NCBI RefSeq assembly: GCF_016892605.1
Contig: NZ_JAFEMV010000001.1
Coordinates: forward strand, 744,001-808,000
Direction of reading: 5' to 3'
Source of the DNA: Desemzia sp. RIT 804
GTDB taxonomy: Bacteria; Bacillota; Bacilli; Lactobacillales; Carnobacteriaceae
Length of the DNA: 64,000 bases
Shown: positions 17,550 through 26,759 of the stretch, piece after piece
Layout of the letters: every line of letters starts with the position of its first letter
Numbering within the stretch: the stretch's first letter is position 1
The notes under the pieces: generated by a model
Seen by the model: the letters and a program-made list of their open reading frames with translations, nothing else
Database searches by the model: none
Told to the model about the DNA's origin: nothing
Program-made: the position numbers and the translations under genes

Positions 17550-19514
17550 TTAAAACTGGAATGAACGAGCTTCTTCTTGTTCAATTGGGGTCATTTTGAT
17601 CCGTTCTTCGTAATCTGGGATAGCTTCTGGGTATTTCTCTTGATATTGTTCAAAATCAATTAGTCTTAGTTCTTCTTCCGTTAGAGTAACCTTCATAAAG
17701 GCTCGTTTGGATCCGTTGATCATTAACCCCTCACCTTGTTTTTTCTTCTCTAGTAATTTCCGTTCTTTTTTTGAAAAATTCACTCGCAATTTGTCTTCAA
17801 TATCATCTAAACTACCCGGATCAAGCCCAAAAAATAATTTAGTATAACTATTTCCAATAATGGCTTCACCAACGTTTTTCCCGTTGCCCATCGTTCCATC
17901 CAACACATCTTGTATTTGTTGAGTGCCTGCGATTGCTCCAGCATTGTATTTTCTAAACCGTTTGAACGCTTGATAGAAAAAGCTTGAAGCGTCAGGATTC
18001 TGTGTTAAAAAATGGAATTCATCTACAAACAATTTAATGTTTTCTGTTCTATTCTTCGTAATTTCGTCCCACAAGAAACTAAAGGTATTCAAATATGCCG
18101 CTCCTTGAATTTCTTCATCATTCTGTAAGGCCTTCAGATCAAAAGATAACAAGTTTGTATTGATATCAATATTTGTAAAACCATTAAATAAGGTATTTGA
18201 TCCATTAACGTAGCTATCTAGAATAAAGTAAAAGTCTTTAATAATTTCATATCGCTCTTTTCCTTCTTTGCTATCTCTTAACCGTTCAATTTGTTGGAAC
18301 ACGTCTGAAAGGATAGGCCATTGATCTTGGTGAATGCTCTTTATGTTTTTGTAATGTAAAACGCCACTATTTCGATAACAATCATGTAAAACAGAATCCA
18401 ATACACTCTTTTCTACTTGAGTTAAATCGGGTTTCAAAACTTGGAAAAAGCCTTTTACACGTTGAATTTTATCTTTGATCAACAAATCTATGTTTACTTC
18501 TTGACTAGTGTCCAATTCTTCTGTAAATATCTCCAAAGGATTGATTTTAGTCGCTGAGTTACTACTTAAATGAACGACTTGGCCACCAAAATGTTCTACA
18601 ATTTCGCTATATTCATTTTCAGGATCGATAATAAAGACTTTTACCCCTTTAGCGATATACCGTAAAATCTTTTGTTGCATATAAGTGGTTTTCCCTACCC
18701 CACTCGTTCCGATGACCACCATATTTTGGTTTAATACATTGCGTTTATCCATATAATCAATGGCAATTAAGCTATTCGTATCTTTATTGATACCTTCAAT
18801 ATCGCTATGAGGATTTAAGTCTAAAATCTCTGCATCATCAAATGGAATGACACTACTAGCTACTTCTGTATTCGATTGTTTAAAGGTATAATCTTTTAAA
18901 AGATTCTCTCCAATGGGCATTGCACTCCAAAATGCTTGATATTGTGCTTTAATTGGGTTCATAGATTTCAACTGTAATTTGGATAACGTATTATTGACAC
19001 TATCTGTTAGGGCGTTTAATTCTTCTAGACTTTCAGCCTGCAAGAATACATACATATGTTGGTAAAGATAGGTGACTTCGCTATCAAGATACTTATTCAA
19101 CTGCATATTAGCGGTTTCAATAGCTTGGACTATTTTTTTCTTTTTCAAAGGATCATACGTATCCACTTTTTCAGCTTCTTTATTTTTTATCGTATTGTTG
19201 TAATACTCAACCATCTTTCGCGCGTTACTACTTTCAAAGTCTTGAACAATGGTGATATTCCCTTTTTTTCGCTTTAAAGGGGCCAACCAATTTCCACTTT
19301 TCACTTTTGGATAATCAACAATCGCTAATACTCTAATATAGTTATCTCCACTTTCAATATGATCTGGAAATTCTTCCCAACTGAATGGATAAACACCATT
19401 AATAGACTGACTATCAAGAAAGTCATCTAGATTACTTATATCTTGACTTTTATCAACGCCAAATTCATCTGTATCATCTTGTTCTTCTACTTCCTTCTTG
19501 GAAAATAGACGCAT
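17550..19514 (-). CDS. VirB4-family transfer ATPase, ATPase part (TraE/TrsE-type)
   Basis: 654 aa. Walker A is GTSGVGKT (about 270), Walker B is LFVDEFHFL (about 497), then the AGTQQIQDVL motif typical of VirB4/TraE. It powers assembly of or transfer through the mating channel. The N-terminal VirB4 domain is carried by the separate upstream gene (19531-20199). GAAAGGAGCTG precedes the ATG. Confidence 0.92.
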   Translation of the reverse strand: MRLFSKKEVEEQDDTDEFGVDKSQDISNLDDFLDSQSINGVYPFSWEEFPDHIESGDNYIRVLAIVDYPKVKSGNWLAPLKRKKGNITIVQDFESSNARKMVEYYNNTIKNKEAEKVDTYDPLKKKKIVQAIETANMQLNKYLDSEVTYLYQHMYVFLQAESLEELNALTDSVNNTLSKLQLKSMNPIKAQYQAFWSAMPIGENLLKDYTFKQSNTEVASSVIPFDDAEILDLNPHSDIEGINKDTNSLIAIDYMDKRNVLNQNMVVIGTSGVGKTTYMQQKILRYIAKGVKVFIIDPENEYSEIVEHFGGQVVHLSSNSATKINPLEIFTEELDTSQEVNIDLLIKDKIQRVKGFFQVLKPDLTQVEKSVLDSVLHDCYRNSGVLHYKNIKSIHQDQWPILSDVFQQIERLRDSKEGKERYEIIKDFYFILDSYVNGSNTLFNGFTNIDINTNLLSFDLKALQNDEEIQGAAYLNTFSFLWDEITKNRTENIKLFVDEFHFLTQNPDASSFFYQAFKRFRKYNAGAIAGTQQIQDVLDGTMGNGKNVGEAIIGNSYTKLFFGLDPGSLDDIEDKLRVNFSKKERKLLEKKKQGEGLMINGSKRAFMKVTLTEEELRLIDFEQYQEKYPEAIPDYEERIKMTPIEQEEARSFQF

Positions 19515-19530
19515 AAACGCAGCTCCTTTC

Positions 19531-20199
19531 TTAGTGTCCCGAAAAATTGATTAAGTTTTTCAACACAGCTAAAATCTCATTACTATGCAATTTCTTAGCT
19601 TGCATGTCATAACTATCAAAGCTATCTTCTAATCGATTGATATACTGTGTGGTTTTTTCATCTAAATCAGTCACTTTTTTATTTAATGAAGTAAAGGTTT
19701 TATCTTTAATTTTTTCCCGCACAATGAGCAAGTGTTTCTTGGTACTCATTTCTTGTGTTCTAGTTTTGCTGGCTAAATCGTCAATATAGGACGCGATCAA
19801 AATCGCTCGAGCTTGATTTGGCTCTTTTTTTTCGATTTCTTGCAAATATCTCTTTTTGTAACTCAACAAAAATTCTTCAAAATCCACTGGAATTGTCATA
19901 TCTAAGTACTGCTGTTGTTCTGCTGAAGCATCTCCTAACGTCGTCATCAGAAACGCATTGTACGTCTCAAAAACGTCTGCTTGTTCACTTTCATTTAATA
20001 ACTCTAAGTTCACACCAGAAATTTCAATAATCCCTACTAAATAGCCTGTCTTAGTGACTAAATAATCCCTATATACCGATTGAATCAAACTCATATCGAA
20101 AATCGTTTGTTTTCCTTTGCCGATTTTTTTCGGCACGAAGGTAAATTCTAAGTCTTGTTCGACTTTAGTTTCTTTCGCAGCTAAACCAAATAGTTTCAA
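19531..20199 (-). CDS. VirB4 N-terminal-domain-like transfer protein (TraD/TrsD-type)
   Basis: 222 aa. It begins MKLFGLAAKETKVEQDLEF and has the pattern of the CagE/TrbE/VirB4 N-terminal domain (FDMSLIQSVYRDYLVTKTGYLVGIIEISGVNLELL). It has no Walker motifs. Adjacent to the ATPase gene with 16 bp between, so VirB4 is a two-gene protein here. TTG start with AAAAGGAGGTG upstream. Confidence 0.8.
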   Translation of the reverse strand: MKLFGLAAKETKVEQDLEFTFVPKKIGKGKQTIFDMSLIQSVYRDYLVTKTGYLVGIIEISGVNLELLNESEQADVFETYNAFLMTTLGDASAEQQQYLDMTIPVDFEEFLLSYKKRYLQEIEKKEPNQARAILIASYIDDLASKTRTQEMSTKKHLLIVREKIKDKTFTSLNKKVTDLDEKTTQYINRLEDSFDSYDMQAKKLHSNEILAVLKNLINFSGH

Positions 20200-20214
20200 A
20201 AAAGCACCTCCTTT

Positions 20215-20559
20215 TCACTTTTTTTTCATAGCTTTTTTAAAAAATAAGTGTTGGCGAGATTTATATTTTGATTTCATCTGTAGGTGTGGCATTAAACGTA
20301 CATTATTGCGATATGAGACTGGTCTAGAAGACAAGACAGCTAATAACACCGTAATAGAGAAAATTACCACAATGGTCTTAAAAAGCATGAATTTGAAAGT
20401 GTGAGGTGGCAAGAAGAGAACAATAAGACCGACTATAACCATTGGTAAAACATATACCAGCAATTCTTTTACAGACAATCCTAAAAATACTCCATATGAA
20501 GATTCAACATTTTCAGGAAAGAAAAAAGTCTTTTCGTCTTTTTTCTTTGTTTCATTCAT
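20215..20559 (-). CDS. PrgI/VirB3-like small membrane protein (TraC/TrsC-type)
   Basis: 114 aa. Two adjacent hydrophobic segments (about 30-52 and 56-76: ELLVYVLPMVIVGLIVLFL, LFKTIVVIFSITVLLAVL) are flanked by a charged N-terminus and a very basic C-terminus. Position between the pilin-like gene and VirB4 matches PrgI/VirB3 in Gram-positive type IV systems. Confidence 0.75.
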   Translation of the reverse strand: MNETKKKDEKTFFFPENVESSYGVFLGLSVKELLVYVLPMVIVGLIVLFLPPHTFKFMLFKTIVVIFSITVLLAVLSSRPVSYRNNVRLMPHLQMKSKYKSRQHLFFKKAMKKK

Positions 20560-20594
20560 ATCTAGTTACCCCTTTACTCTATTTTTTCCTGTGA

Positions 20595-20924
20595 TTATTG
20601 GAATAGACTGTAAACCCATGGAACAACCCAAACAATTGCAGCTCCTATGGCTACTAATCCTAGAACACGTCCAACTGCTTTATAAACCTCGCTTTTTTCT
20701 TGAGGATCATCAGCGCTAGGCATACGTTTGATAATGATCCATAGCGCCACACAGATTCCGACAATAACAATTAACCCCGTTAACAGCTGTTGGATAGTAT
20801 TCCCAGCTTCCGTTAAGCGAGATTGAACTTCAGTTGCACTTGCATAGGCAACAGTTGGATACGTTAAGGCTGTTAATGCTGAAACTCCTACTGTAAATTG
20901 CGTTAGTTTGTTTTTTAACTTCAT
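20595..20924 (-). CDS. VirB2/TrbC-like pilin-type membrane protein (TraB/TrsB-type)
   Basis: 109 aa. A signal-peptide-like N-terminus ends near AYASA (about 29), then two hydrophobic helices (IQQLLTGLIVIVGICVALWIII and VLGLVAIGAAIVWVVPWV) are separated by a charged loop. This is the size and layout of VirB2/TrbC family proteins. Its ATG overlaps the preceding stop in TAATG, so translation is coupled. Confidence 0.8.
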   Translation of the reverse strand: MKLKNKLTQFTVGVSALTALTYPTVAYASATEVQSRLTEAGNTIQQLLTGLIVIVGICVALWIIIKRMPSADDPQEKSEVYKAVGRVLGLVAIGAAIVWVVPWVYSLFQ

Positions 20925-21493
20925 TATTCTTCTTCCTCTCTTTTTCTGATCAATCCTATGTTTTTAACGTTATTCTGTTGTTTACCTTCTTGACGAGTGT
21001 CGATTAATCGTTGTTGTTCTTTCTCTTTGACAATTTCAGCGAGTTTATCCATTCTTTCCTGGTAAGGAGATAGTCTAAGTAATTTGTCTTTATCGAATGT
21101 GCCAATAAAATAGGCTGCTTTTTTACCACTTTCTTTTCTTTCAATCACCTGTAATTGAGCTTTATATTTTTCAAGCGCTTTGCTGCGTTCAATGTTGAAA
21201 CAATCTAGAAAACCTTCTGTTATAGCCTCACCTGCAAAAGCGAGTTCATTTATAAAAAAACTATTCCGTGGATTGGCTTTTGTAAAATCTATTCTCCTAA
21301 TTTCCTCTGTTAATGCTTGATCTTTATCAGCTAAGTGGTGCTTTTGAATATAGTGACTAAATAATTTCTTATCGAGAATAAAATGGTCATTAAAGTGCTC
21401 TTCAATAGCCTCATTTCGTTTTTGATTTCTTTTTTCTTTGCTATCTTCTTTCTCGTACTGAACTTTAATGTCCTCTTTATAACGCTCTAACAT
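20924..21493 (-). CDS. First gene of the transfer operon (TraA/TrsA-type), unknown function
   Basis: 189 aa, soluble, highly charged and mostly helical (Glu/Lys-rich; NEAIEEHFNDHFILDKKLFSHYIQK). No membrane helix or enzyme motif. As first gene after the operator-like dyad it may act in the cytoplasm in regulation or relaxosome assembly; this is inference from place. Strong GGAGGAGGT before the ATG. Confidence 0.65.
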   Translation of the reverse strand: MLERYKEDIKVQYEKEDSKEKRNQKRNEAIEEHFNDHFILDKKLFSHYIQKHHLADKDQALTEEIRRIDFTKANPRNSFFINELAFAGEAITEGFLDCFNIERSKALEKYKAQLQVIERKESGKKAAYFIGTFDKDKLLRLSPYQERMDKLAEIVKEKEQQRLIDTRQEGKQQNNVKNIGLIRKREEEE

Positions 21494-21520
21494 GGTACCT
21501 CCTCCCTAAACACAAAAAAA

Positions 21521-21566
21521 CTTTATATATAAAAAATGTACAAAAATACATTTTATATATATAAAG
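21521..21566 (-). promoter_or_regulatory. Long AT-rich dyad upstream of the transfer operon (operator candidate)
   Basis: CTTTATATATAAAAAATGTA (21521-21540) faces its near-complement at 21547-21566. It lies in the 137-bp gap before the first transfer gene. In pSK41 a ribbon-helix-helix repressor (ArtA) binds such sites; the RHH gene at 28070 is a candidate here. Confidence 0.55.
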
Positions 21567-21630
21567 TGTAAGGAAAAAGCTATTTGGAATCAAGAATAGT
21601 GCTTACTACTCTCTCTTAATTCCAGATTGC

Positions 21631-22248
21631 TTACGTCGCTGCTATTCCCTTTAAAGCTTTAATATGGTTTTCTATAATTTCAGCAACCGAATAATCTTCG
21701 AAACTCTGTAAATAATCTAAAGAAGGTTGCGTTAAAAATAGCCCTTTTTTTACTTTATTACTCTCGTTACTCCTTTTTTGATAGTCAGGCAATCTATACA
21801 TAAAAGAATAATTTAATAAAGTTGTTTGAACAATCCCGGTTTCTTCTGAAAAGCTACTTAGCCATTGTTCTAATGATTCATCTATATGATAAACACGTCT
21901 TATTTTAGGTTGTTTAGTATCTGCCTCTTTACAAGTATCATCATCTTCATTCAGTAACGCATTAAGGAATGCTGCAAGATACTCATCTAAACTAAATAAA
22001 TAGCGTTGCTTATTCTTAAAAATAGTTAAAAAATAACTGTTAATCTCAAAATAAAATTCGTGCTGTTCGGTATCAAAATCAATTTCGGTTAAGTTATCGT
22101 AGACTTGCTCCTCTGTTAGATCTGAATCCTGGTACAGAAACAAACTCATTAATATGACGTTTGTTCTAGTAGAACCTAGATAATTTACCCTTCTTATTAA
22201 CTTCTGATAATTCGAATCACTCATCTTTAGATAGATCCGTTCTTTCAT
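21631..22248 (-). CDS. Hypothetical protein after the relaxase gene
   Basis: 205 aa from ATG 22248 (GGAGTTGAAAGA upstream); a longer frame into the relaxase gene is an artefact. Its N-terminus (MKERIYLKMSDSNYQKLIRRVNYLGSTRTNVILMSLFLY) and a second segment (YHIDESLEQWLSSFSEETGIVQTTLLNYSF) both look like ribbon-helix-helix-type units. No known name. Its spacing suggests co-transcription with the relaxase; a relaxosome or regulatory role is inferred. Confidence 0.6.
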   Translation of the reverse strand: MKERIYLKMSDSNYQKLIRRVNYLGSTRTNVILMSLFLYQDSDLTEEQVYDNLTEIDFDTEQHEFYFEINSYFLTIFKNKQRYLFSLDEYLAAFLNALLNEDDDTCKEADTKQPKIRRVYHIDESLEQWLSSFSEETGIVQTTLLNYSFMYRLPDYQKRSNESNKVKKGLFLTQPSLDYLQSFEDYSVAEIIENHIKALKGIAAT

Positions 22249-22267
22249 TCTTTCAACTCCTTTTCGC

Positions 22268-24259
22268 TTATATTTTTGGTCCATTTGACGGATTATGAGT
22301 AGATGGTTTTGTGGATCGACTAGATTTACTTTTCTTTTTACGTTTACTTTTCTGCTGCATTTCTCGTCTCGCATTGTCTTCGCTCGATTTAATTAAATTA
22401 TCGTATACTTTTAAACTATTAGCAAGCGTTCCAAATAAGCTAGGCTTGGAGTAGCTGGACCAATTTGAAGGTAAAGGAATCCCATTTTCTTCCACTTCTT
22501 TAAGAAATAATCCTCTCGTTTCAGGATTAGAGACAGTCTCAAACAGTTCTTTTTTGTGATAATCCTCAGCAATAGATTTTAAGTCCTCATCTGTTAGCTT
22601 ACCTTTTTCTATTTTATCTAACAGCTGAAGTCCCATTCTTTGTTCAACAGTAGAATATTTACTGACAACTTCTTTTTGTGCTAACGCTGTGATTTTAGTG
22701 TAAGAAAGTGTACTTCCATAATAAGACAGAATTTGTGAGACAGCTTCTTTCTGAACAGCATTTAAATCCTGAATATTTGCTGTCGGGTAGTTAGAGAGAA
22801 TAGTTTGTTCGTAATATTTTTCCGCAATTTTTAACGTATTGAAACGTAATTTTTGAGTTCTATCTAATTGTTTAAAGGTTTCTTTTTTATCCGCTGCTAA
22901 AGTATGAACGGTTTCTTTATCTACTTGATTCTCGTCAAGAAACTGGTCTATTTTTTTGGAAGCAAAGTAGAAGTCCTTTTGATACGTTTTGATATCTTTT
23001 AGATACGGCTTCTTGGTAATAGTCCTCATCATGTCCTTGAGTTCATTATCTTGAGCATGCGATAAAATGTCTTTCAACTCCTTTTCGTCTAACACTTTAT
23101 CTTTCAATAAAGTTTCTTGCCCTATACTAATTTTGGCATAATCTGAAAACTTTGCATTTTTAAAAGTAGGATAATGTCTCTCAAAAATTCGGATTGACTC
23201 TTTAGTTAAAATATCTTTTCCTCTTTGGACGTTGTCTTGAGTTTCATTTATTTTATCAAATATTGTTTCGTCAAAAGATCCAGGTTTAATCAGTTGATTT
23301 ACTTTTTCAGCATTTTTCCAATTGTTTACCATGCGCTCTTTATCTATTAAGTTATCGTAATTAATATATATTTTTAAGTCTTTTGCTAAGCGTTTTAAAT
23401 CTTTTTTTTCTGTTGGTGACAATAATGGAATGATAGTGTTTGTTGTTTTTTCAGCGACCATTTCTTTTCGGGTTTCTTCTCTAGTATAATTTTCTTTTTT
23501 AATTTGGCGATTAGCTTCAGCACGTTCACTGGCTTGTCCTCTTTTCTCCATTTGCCTAGCAACATATCCTTCATGAATAGTAGGAACTCTTTTTTCTCCT
23601 AATTCTGCATAACTTTTTTCAGAAATACGTTGAGAGAATCCATTCTTTTTTAAATACTGATTGGTTAGACTAGCCCAATTTTTTCTCCATTCTTTTATTT
23701 TTTCTGAATTATCCCAATCATTAATATGAACTTTTCTATTTTTTCTACTTCCGTTTTTGGTATAGACTTGATTACCTTCTTCATCTTTAACAAAGATTGT
23801 GTTTGATTTTTTTCCCCATTCTCCATCTTTTTCAAAAGGTCTAGTAGTTAACATGACATGAAAATGAGGATTACTTTTATTATCTCTATGAATTGAAACA
23901 TCCGCTACCATACCTTCGTCTACAAAGTTAGTTTGTACATAGTCTTTTATTAAAGTAATTTGCTCTTCATTTGAAAGTTCTATTGGTAATGCGACATTTA
24001 TTTCTCTAGCTAATTGAGCGCGACTTGATTTCTCAATGGCTTCTACTTCGTTCCACAACTTTTCTCGATCTAAAGTCCATTCAGGAGCATGTTTTGGTTT
24101 TAAAATAAAAGTTTCAGGTGAAACTTCCCTTCTATAAAAGTTAGATTCTCCATAACGTTCACTATACAATTTTTCTCCACTACGGTATGCAGCGCTAGCA
24201 ATTGCTGATTGTCCTTTTCCTCTAGATATGATTTTGCAATTAAAATGATAGATAGCCAT
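22268..24259 (-). CDS. MOBQ (MobA/MobL) relaxase
   Basis: 663 aa from ATG 24259 (MAIYHFNCKIISRGKG). Tyr25 in AAYRSGEKL matches the position of the nicking Tyr25 in RSF1010 MobA. The metal-binding His motif is HRDN-x4-PHFHVML (about 145-155). The long C-terminal part is helical and charged. It cuts oriT and leads the transferred strand. A longer frame starting at 24391 runs into oriT and is rejected. The oriT lies directly upstream, so the relaxase can repress its own gene, as in related plasmids (inference). Confidence 0.95.
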   Translation of the reverse strand: MAIYHFNCKIISRGKGQSAIASAAYRSGEKLYSERYGESNFYRREVSPETFILKPKHAPEWTLDREKLWNEVEAIEKSSRAQLAREINVALPIELSNEEQITLIKDYVQTNFVDEGMVADVSIHRDNKSNPHFHVMLTTRPFEKDGEWGKKSNTIFVKDEEGNQVYTKNGSRKNRKVHINDWDNSEKIKEWRKNWASLTNQYLKKNGFSQRISEKSYAELGEKRVPTIHEGYVARQMEKRGQASERAEANRQIKKENYTREETRKEMVAEKTTNTIIPLLSPTEKKDLKRLAKDLKIYINYDNLIDKERMVNNWKNAEKVNQLIKPGSFDETIFDKINETQDNVQRGKDILTKESIRIFERHYPTFKNAKFSDYAKISIGQETLLKDKVLDEKELKDILSHAQDNELKDMMRTITKKPYLKDIKTYQKDFYFASKKIDQFLDENQVDKETVHTLAADKKETFKQLDRTQKLRFNTLKIAEKYYEQTILSNYPTANIQDLNAVQKEAVSQILSYYGSTLSYTKITALAQKEVVSKYSTVEQRMGLQLLDKIEKGKLTDEDLKSIAEDYHKKELFETVSNPETRGLFLKEVEENGIPLPSNWSSYSKPSLFGTLANSLKVYDNLIKSSEDNARREMQQKSKRKKKSKSSRSTKPSTHNPSNGPKI

Positions 24260-24289
24260 TATGAGAATCTTCCTTTCTTTATTTTTTAC

Positions 24290-24422
24290 ATGAGCGTAGC
24301 GAATTTTTAAAACTGCGGAGCAGTTTTTTACACACAGCAATTTATTGTTTAAACTAGAGAACGCTAGTTTAATTTTCGCAATATACGACATTTTTTAAAA
24401 TGTCGTATAAGTGCGCCCTTTA
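24290..24422. other. Origin of transfer (oriT) with MOBQ nick region
   Basis: Inverted repeat ATACGACATTTT (24383-24394) / AAAATGTCGTAT (24397-24408) is followed at once by TAAGTGCGCCCT (24408-24419), the nick-region core shared by RSF1010/R1162 and pSK41/pGO1. Two further hairpins lie on the relaxase side: ACTGCGGAGCAGT and AAACTAGAGAACGCTAGTTT. By analogy the nick falls between GTGCG and CCCT. It separates divergent mobilization genes. Confidence 0.9.
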
Positions 24423-24510
24423 CTTATTTTCATTTTAGCAGTAATCATATCCTTTTACAATTTGTTTACTGTTTGCTATGGTTATTTTGAATAAGAAAGG
24501 GGTTAATTAC

Positions 24511-24792
24511 ATGAGTTCACTAAAAAGCATTCAAACAAAAATGGACCAAATTGAAAAACTAAAAATAGAAGTCGAAGAAGCAAAGAAAGAAATTCATACA
24601 TCCTTAGGAGAACGAATAATTAAATCACTAGAGCTAGATTACGAAATGCTCTCTTCTAAAAAAGACATAAATTCTGTAGTAAATAGAATTGTTGAAAGTT
24701 TGCCAGATCATTTATTTACTGATCTAAACAATGACCCTGTAAATGACGAGAACGAATCTACTGGATTGAATCACGAGTTGCAAAATTCATAA
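24511..24792 (+). CDS. Small oriT-adjacent accessory protein
   Basis: 93 aa from ATG 24511 (AAAGGGG upstream); an in-frame ATG at 24478 has no ribosome site. It begins with a coiled-coil (SLKSIQTKMDQIEKLKIEVEEAKKEIHTSL), then SLELDYEMLSSKKDINSVVNRIVESLPDHLF. Such small coiled-coil proteins sit across oriT from MOBQ relaxases and probably help the relaxosome. The name is not certain. Confidence 0.65.
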   Translation: MSSLKSIQTKMDQIEKLKIEVEEAKKEIHTSLGERIIKSLELDYEMLSSKKDINSVVNRIVESLPDHLFTDLNNDPVNDENESTGLNHELQNS

Positions 24793-24817
24793 TTAATTGA
24801 AAAGTTAGGTGTTCCCG

Positions 24818-25045
24818 ATGAGTAATTTAGATATCAAAAAAAAGGAACAAGAAATCAGACGACTACAACGACAAATGCAAAGAGATTCAGAAAGGTTAAG
24901 AAAAGAACGAACACATCGATTGATTCAAAAAGGAGCTCTTTTAGAAGCTTATTTTGATATGAGGGATTCGAGCATCGAAGAAACAGAAAAAGTATTAAAT
25001 ATTATTGCTCCTGAAGTCAAAAAAATAAGGGAACAGAATTTTTAG
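24818..25045 (+). CDS. MobC-like/DUF3847-type relaxosome accessory protein
   Basis: 75 aa from ATG 24818 (TTAGGTG upstream). Highly charged helix with DIKKKEQEIRRLQRQMQRD, then RLRKERTHRLIQKGALLEAYF, which is the characteristic C-terminal block of DUF3847/MobC-like proteins. It probably binds near oriT and assists the relaxase. Two-gene unit with the preceding ORF, ended by a terminator. Confidence 0.7.
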   Translation: MSNLDIKKKEQEIRRLQRQMQRDSERLRKERTHRLIQKGALLEAYFDMRDSSIEETEKVLNIIAPEVKKIREQNF

Positions 25046-25066
25046 CATCCTGTTCTCTTATTTTTT
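25027..25066 (+). terminator. Terminator of the oriT-rightward operon
   Basis: AAGGGAACAG pairs with CTGTTCTCTT, followed by a T6 tract; overlaps the end of the next (converging) gene. Confidence 0.7.
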
Positions 25067-26423
25067 ATAAATTTAAATGATTTACTTTTTTCTGTTGCGT
25101 ATATTCAGAAATAGTTTTGAAAGTACCTGTATCTTCTGGAACTTTGTTTTGAATGTTTAAATTTGGTTTACGATTTAAAACCTCATTTTTAATGTCCTGA
25201 CTTAACCATTCTTTTCCAGTCAATGTACCAGACCACTCTTTAGCAATCTCTTTTCTATTTTTATCTGATCGGATACAATAATAATATTTATTTTGCTCTT
25301 TGTCTTCTAATCGAATATTGAAATCGGTAAAGAATTTTGAAGTATTCAAATCTTCAATTCCAGTACAAATTAACGGTTCATCTTTTAAAAAAATATAATG
25401 ATTTTTCCCATTACTATCCGATAAAAAATTTAGTTTCTCTGCATTTAAGACATCTTGTGTTTTCTCTTTTGACTGTAGTTTCTCGTTATATTTATCGGTT
25501 ATCTCCTCAATCATATTAGCTGCTACTTCCTTTACTTCTTCCAAAGATTTAATATAAACTTCTTTCTCGACATCTCTTCTTGTCCAGTTCGCTAAGTAAG
25601 ATTGCGTATACTCTTCAGAATTCAAACCAAATGTATTACTGACAACATAAGCCGTCATTTCCGCTTGGTATTCTAAAACATTCGTTGCATGGAGCATATG
25701 ATCTTTCTCTTTCATTTTAGGAACATTATGCATTTCAGCATGTGCTAACTCATGTAACAACACTTTTGTTCTTTCCGTATCATTTAAACTATCCTTCAGT
25801 ACTATTTCGTTCTCGAAAGGAGCATAAAATCCTTTTGCAGCACTTGACGTTTTTCCAATCTTAACAGTTACCTCTTTTTCTTTCGCATACTCACTCAAGG
25901 CTTTGCTTAAATCTTTAAATTCCATCTCGGTATTGTTGAAGTCAAAATTTTCAGGTCGATTGGGATATAGCTTGGGATAATCTTCAACAGGACAATTAGT
26001 TTGGGTAATGTCAAAAACAGGAACAGTTAGATAGCCAACAATTTCTTTTTTTGTTTTTACTTGGCCAGTTTCAATCTTTTCCTGTTGTTCTGCATTCGCA
26101 TACTTTACTAATTTCTTATTACCTTTTTCGTTTTTGAACGTTTTTTCGATTTTTGGTGCTAAAAGGTAAAGAGATTTTTCGCCTTTTTGTACCTGGTAAC
26201 CCATTTTTTGAAATTCTTTGTAAGAAGCTACGCCATACGCTCCCTTATACTGTAATTGAATCAGTAAGACATTTCGAGTGGAATAATTTTTGAATTTCGT
26301 CATGCTGTTTAATAATTCCAATTCATCTTGAGGATTGTTTTGGAACTGTTTAACAGCGTGGTTCATTTTATCTGTCAGTTCGTCAATCTGTTTCTTTTTT
26401 TCTTCCCTACTACGTTTAACCAA
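25065..26423 (-). CDS. ArdC-like protein with zincin metallopeptidase domain (LtrC-type)
   Basis: 452 aa. Residues 1-130 are an ArdC-N ssDNA-binding-like domain (NYSTRNVLLIQLQYKGAYGV, FQKMGYQVQKGEKSLYLLAPK). Then comes a gluzincin-type helix LLHELAHAEMH (about 225-235) with a downstream Glu (YQAEMTAYVV). A hydrophilic C-terminal region includes a repeat of LSxDIKNEV type. The family protects incoming plasmid ssDNA from restriction in characterised ArdC; here that is inference. It ends the repA-side operon. Confidence 0.85.
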   Translation of the reverse strand: MVKRSREEKKKQIDELTDKMNHAVKQFQNNPQDELELLNSMTKFKNYSTRNVLLIQLQYKGAYGVASYKEFQKMGYQVQKGEKSLYLLAPKIEKTFKNEKGNKKLVKYANAEQQEKIETGQVKTKKEIVGYLTVPVFDITQTNCPVEDYPKLYPNRPENFDFNNTEMEFKDLSKALSEYAKEKEVTVKIGKTSSAAKGFYAPFENEIVLKDSLNDTERTKVLLHELAHAEMHNVPKMKEKDHMLHATNVLEYQAEMTAYVVSNTFGLNSEEYTQSYLANWTRRDVEKEVYIKSLEEVKEVAANMIEEITDKYNEKLQSKEKTQDVLNAEKLNFLSDSNGKNHYIFLKDEPLICTGIEDLNTSKFFTDFNIRLEDKEQNKYYYCIRSDKNRKEIAKEWSGTLTGKEWLSQDIKNEVLNRKPNLNIQNKVPEDTGTFKTISEYTQQKKVNHLNL

Positions 26424-26639
26424 TTAACTCAACTCCTTTTCGTCGTCAATGTAACTTAATTGGTTCTCCTCTTCGTTATAAATGACAAAAATATCTTCTT
26501 CCGTTTCATTTAGCAATAATTCGTAATAGTCTGATTGCTCCTGTGTTACAGAAATGCTAAACTCTTTTCTCGTGTTGGGATTATATACAATAGCTTTATC
26601 AGGTTTATTAACTTCTAACAATAAAACAGTTATCATCAT
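26424..26639 (-). CDS. Small acidic protein upstream of the ArdC-like gene
   Basis: 71 aa (or 70 from the second ATG at 26636). Short beta-rich pattern (VLLLEVNKPDKAIVYNP, DYYELLLNETEEDIFVIYNEEENQL). It abuts the ArdC-like start with no gap, so it is co-translated. GAAAGGAG upstream. Family not recognised. Confidence 0.6.
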   Translation of the reverse strand: MMITVLLLEVNKPDKAIVYNPNTRKEFSISVTQEQSDYYELLLNETEEDIFVIYNEEENQLSYIDDEKELS

Positions 26640-26759
26640 ATACTCCTTTCTAAATAGCTCAAAAACGGATTCTAAAGCATTTTAAACTCTTTATTTACTT
26701 TATCCTTAGATACATCTCAAAATCCCTTATAAAGGCCTAAATTCATCGATCTGTCCCCT

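Noticed and set aside
22260-24391. Longer relaxase starting at 24391
   Set aside because: The extra 44 residues overlap the oriT inverted repeat and lack a ribosome site; the MOBQ start MAIYHF at 24259 is standard.
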